NCBI GenBank assembly: GCA_022495005.1
Contig: JAGYXB010000801.1
Coordinates: forward strand, 1 to 64,000
Direction: 5' to 3'
Source: Rhyacophila brunnea
Taxonomy: Eukaryota > Arthropoda > Insecta > Trichoptera > Rhyacophilidae
Length of the DNA stretch: 64,000 nt
In this document: piece after piece, positions 62,583 through 64,000 of the stretch
How positions within the stretch are numbered: position 1 is the first letter of the stretch
How the letters are laid out: each line of letters opens with the position of its first letter
Translations under genes and position numbers: made by a program
The notes under the pieces: model-generated
The model's input: only the letters and a program-made list of their open reading frames with translations
What the model was told of the DNA's origin: nothing
Database searches by the model: none

Positions 62583-63647
62583 AATACTGTTTCACCTTCT
62601 CCTATGGTATATCTTTTTTAAAAACGACTTCGAGCACACGATTTCTTTCGATTCCAAAGAGCATGAGATATTTTCATTCTCTTTGGTATTACATAATCTT
62701 TTTTTTCAAAATGTCATGAATTCTTTCATAAACAAAAACCGAGGAATTTGTTAACACACTTTTTTACTATTACTTCACATCACTGCAATGTTTTAGTGAG
62801 TACCTTGCATAATTAAATGATTATCTTTAAATTAATTATGAATTCCTGCGACAGACAAATCCACGTTATAATTCACGACTTTATCAGTCTCAAATTCCGT
62901 CTGCATTGGTTATCAATGTTATCATTATCAAGATAAAAATAATAGCTACATCGATAAAATGTCGGTAGAATTGTACTAAGGAACACAGTCTGACTGATAC
63001 CATATAAATACAACAATGGTGAACAAAATAAATACATCGAACAAAGGTGAAACGAAGTCCACAGTCATTTACGAGAAATGAATATGAATTCACTAATTCC
63101 ATATTATATAGTCAGTTCACAAATCGTCACAACATATTCAATACGTCCTATGTTGAAATTAAATTTTGACAAAATTATAACATTACAGCGCCTGTACAGC
63201 AATAGTGTGCATTTTAAACTATCGCGATAATAACTATTTACACGTAAAAGTGCTGACTGTCTCGCCAACCCCATTCTTCAAGAGTAAGCTAGACGCGATG
63301 TTGTCATTATAGTACTGATTGACAGGTCGTGAAAATCGGTAAATCTCAAAATGAGTCTGCGCGGTATACCTAGTTCGTTTTTTTACCGGCATGTTCGCCA
63401 CTATCGCTCTACTGCGCAGGCGCAGATATATAACGAATCCCAACGGTCGCGTGAAAATTCAGAAGCTTCCGAACTTTTTTTTTAATCCATGCACGCAATC
63501 TTGCAACTTACATGATAATACATGTTTACACGTGCATTTTCTTGTATGGCCGCGATAGTAAGTATTGTCAGCAGTAAATACATGCACGTGTAAACTGGGT
63601 ATTATGTTATTGAATTCACGCGATGCGTAGTATTTATCCTTTCTTTT
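62583..63647. other. Upstream flank or intron, nothing recognised
   Basis: If the 62 kb exon is a first exon, its 5' UTR and promoter lie here. A TCGCGATAA near 63222 and GCGCAGGCGCAG near 63413 are the only notable words. AT-rich otherwise. GTTTACACGTGCAT and ATGCACGTGTAAAC at 63524 and 63582 form a short inverted pair. Confidence 0.3.
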
Positions 63648-63872
63648 GACCATGCCGATCCTAATAGGATCATAATATGGGCCTCCACAGAGTAGAAGTT
63701 TGTATAAACAGAATTTTGTTTTTACGAGAAATGGATGTTGGCCACTTGCTCAATATCCATACTCTGATTCCAAACACAAATTGAAAAACAATGTATTTGC
63801 CAGACCCAGGATTCGAACCTAGGACCCACGACATTATAAAGTCGACGCGTAAGACGCTCGGCCATCGTGGTC
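63648..63872 (-). mobile_element. tRNA-derived SINE, copy 3
   Basis: Reverse-oriented member of the family at 4224: the complement of CCCAGGATTCGAACCTAGG is the B-box T-arm, with GGGCCTCCACAGAGTAGAAG and TTTTTACGAGAAATGG on the way to the GACCATGCCGATCCTAATAG end. It has an additional T-arm substitution compared with copies 1 and 2. Confidence 0.85.
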
Positions 63873-64000
63873 TATAATATTATTACCATGTGAAAATAAA
63901 CGAAATTAAATTATTTATGTTCAATAAAATACTATATGACTACACCCAAAATCGTACACCCTAAATGTAATCATATTATGTGACCGCATTTAATATTGGA

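Overview
The window is non-coding-rich nuclear DNA from an insect, most likely a moth or butterfly. The evidence is an AT-rich background, very frequent GGTACCTA-type strings, tiny exons separated by introns of 10 kb or more, an insect-type (CCTAA)n tract, and dense hAT and Harbinger miniature transposons, tRNA-derived SINEs and R1, RTE and Jockey-like LINE debris. No bacterial-style genes or operons are present.

One host gene can be recognised: the AMP-activated protein kinase gamma subunit (SNF4Agamma), on the minus strand, apparently spanning the window. Transcription runs from high to low coordinates. The supported coding pieces are 62060-62582 (N-terminal region), 49195-49352 (ends in YHSAMLFRDARG), 33127-33392 (basic Ser/Pro/Ala-rich exon) and 16753-16801 (49 nt, LPVADPFLEKISYADL). 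A GC-rich piece at 9927-10173 may be a further alternative first exon. The CBS-domain exons that bind AMP/ATP must lie beyond position 1. Splice phases fit: 62k ends in phase 1, and both 49k and 33k accept phase 1. Both of those end in phase 0, and 16.7k accepts phase 0 and ends in phase 1, the same phase in which the 9.9k candidate ends. This predicts that 49k and 33k are alternative to each other, and that several N-termini feed one common catalytic-complex core.

The remainder is intron full of mobile DNA. Many hAT-type copies still carry readable 8-bp target-site duplications: 16160-16373, 17828-18045, 27738-28107, 56574-57326 and 58339-59054 have exact duplications, and several others match at 7 of 8. 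Nested insertions are common: a Harbinger MITE in a hAT at 1.5-2.4 kb, a hAT in a hAT transposase remnant at 27.3-28.7 kb, an RTE LINE in a repeat-rich DNA transposon at 43-46 kb, and LINE debris in a hAT at 54.7-55.7 kb.

The most interesting arrangement is the 49-nt AMPK gamma exon at 16.75 kb. It sits between two opposite-orientation copies of one 215-bp hAT MITE, so the pre-mRNA could fold this exon into a loop. Element names rest on motifs, terminal repeats and target duplications read by eye; no database search was done.
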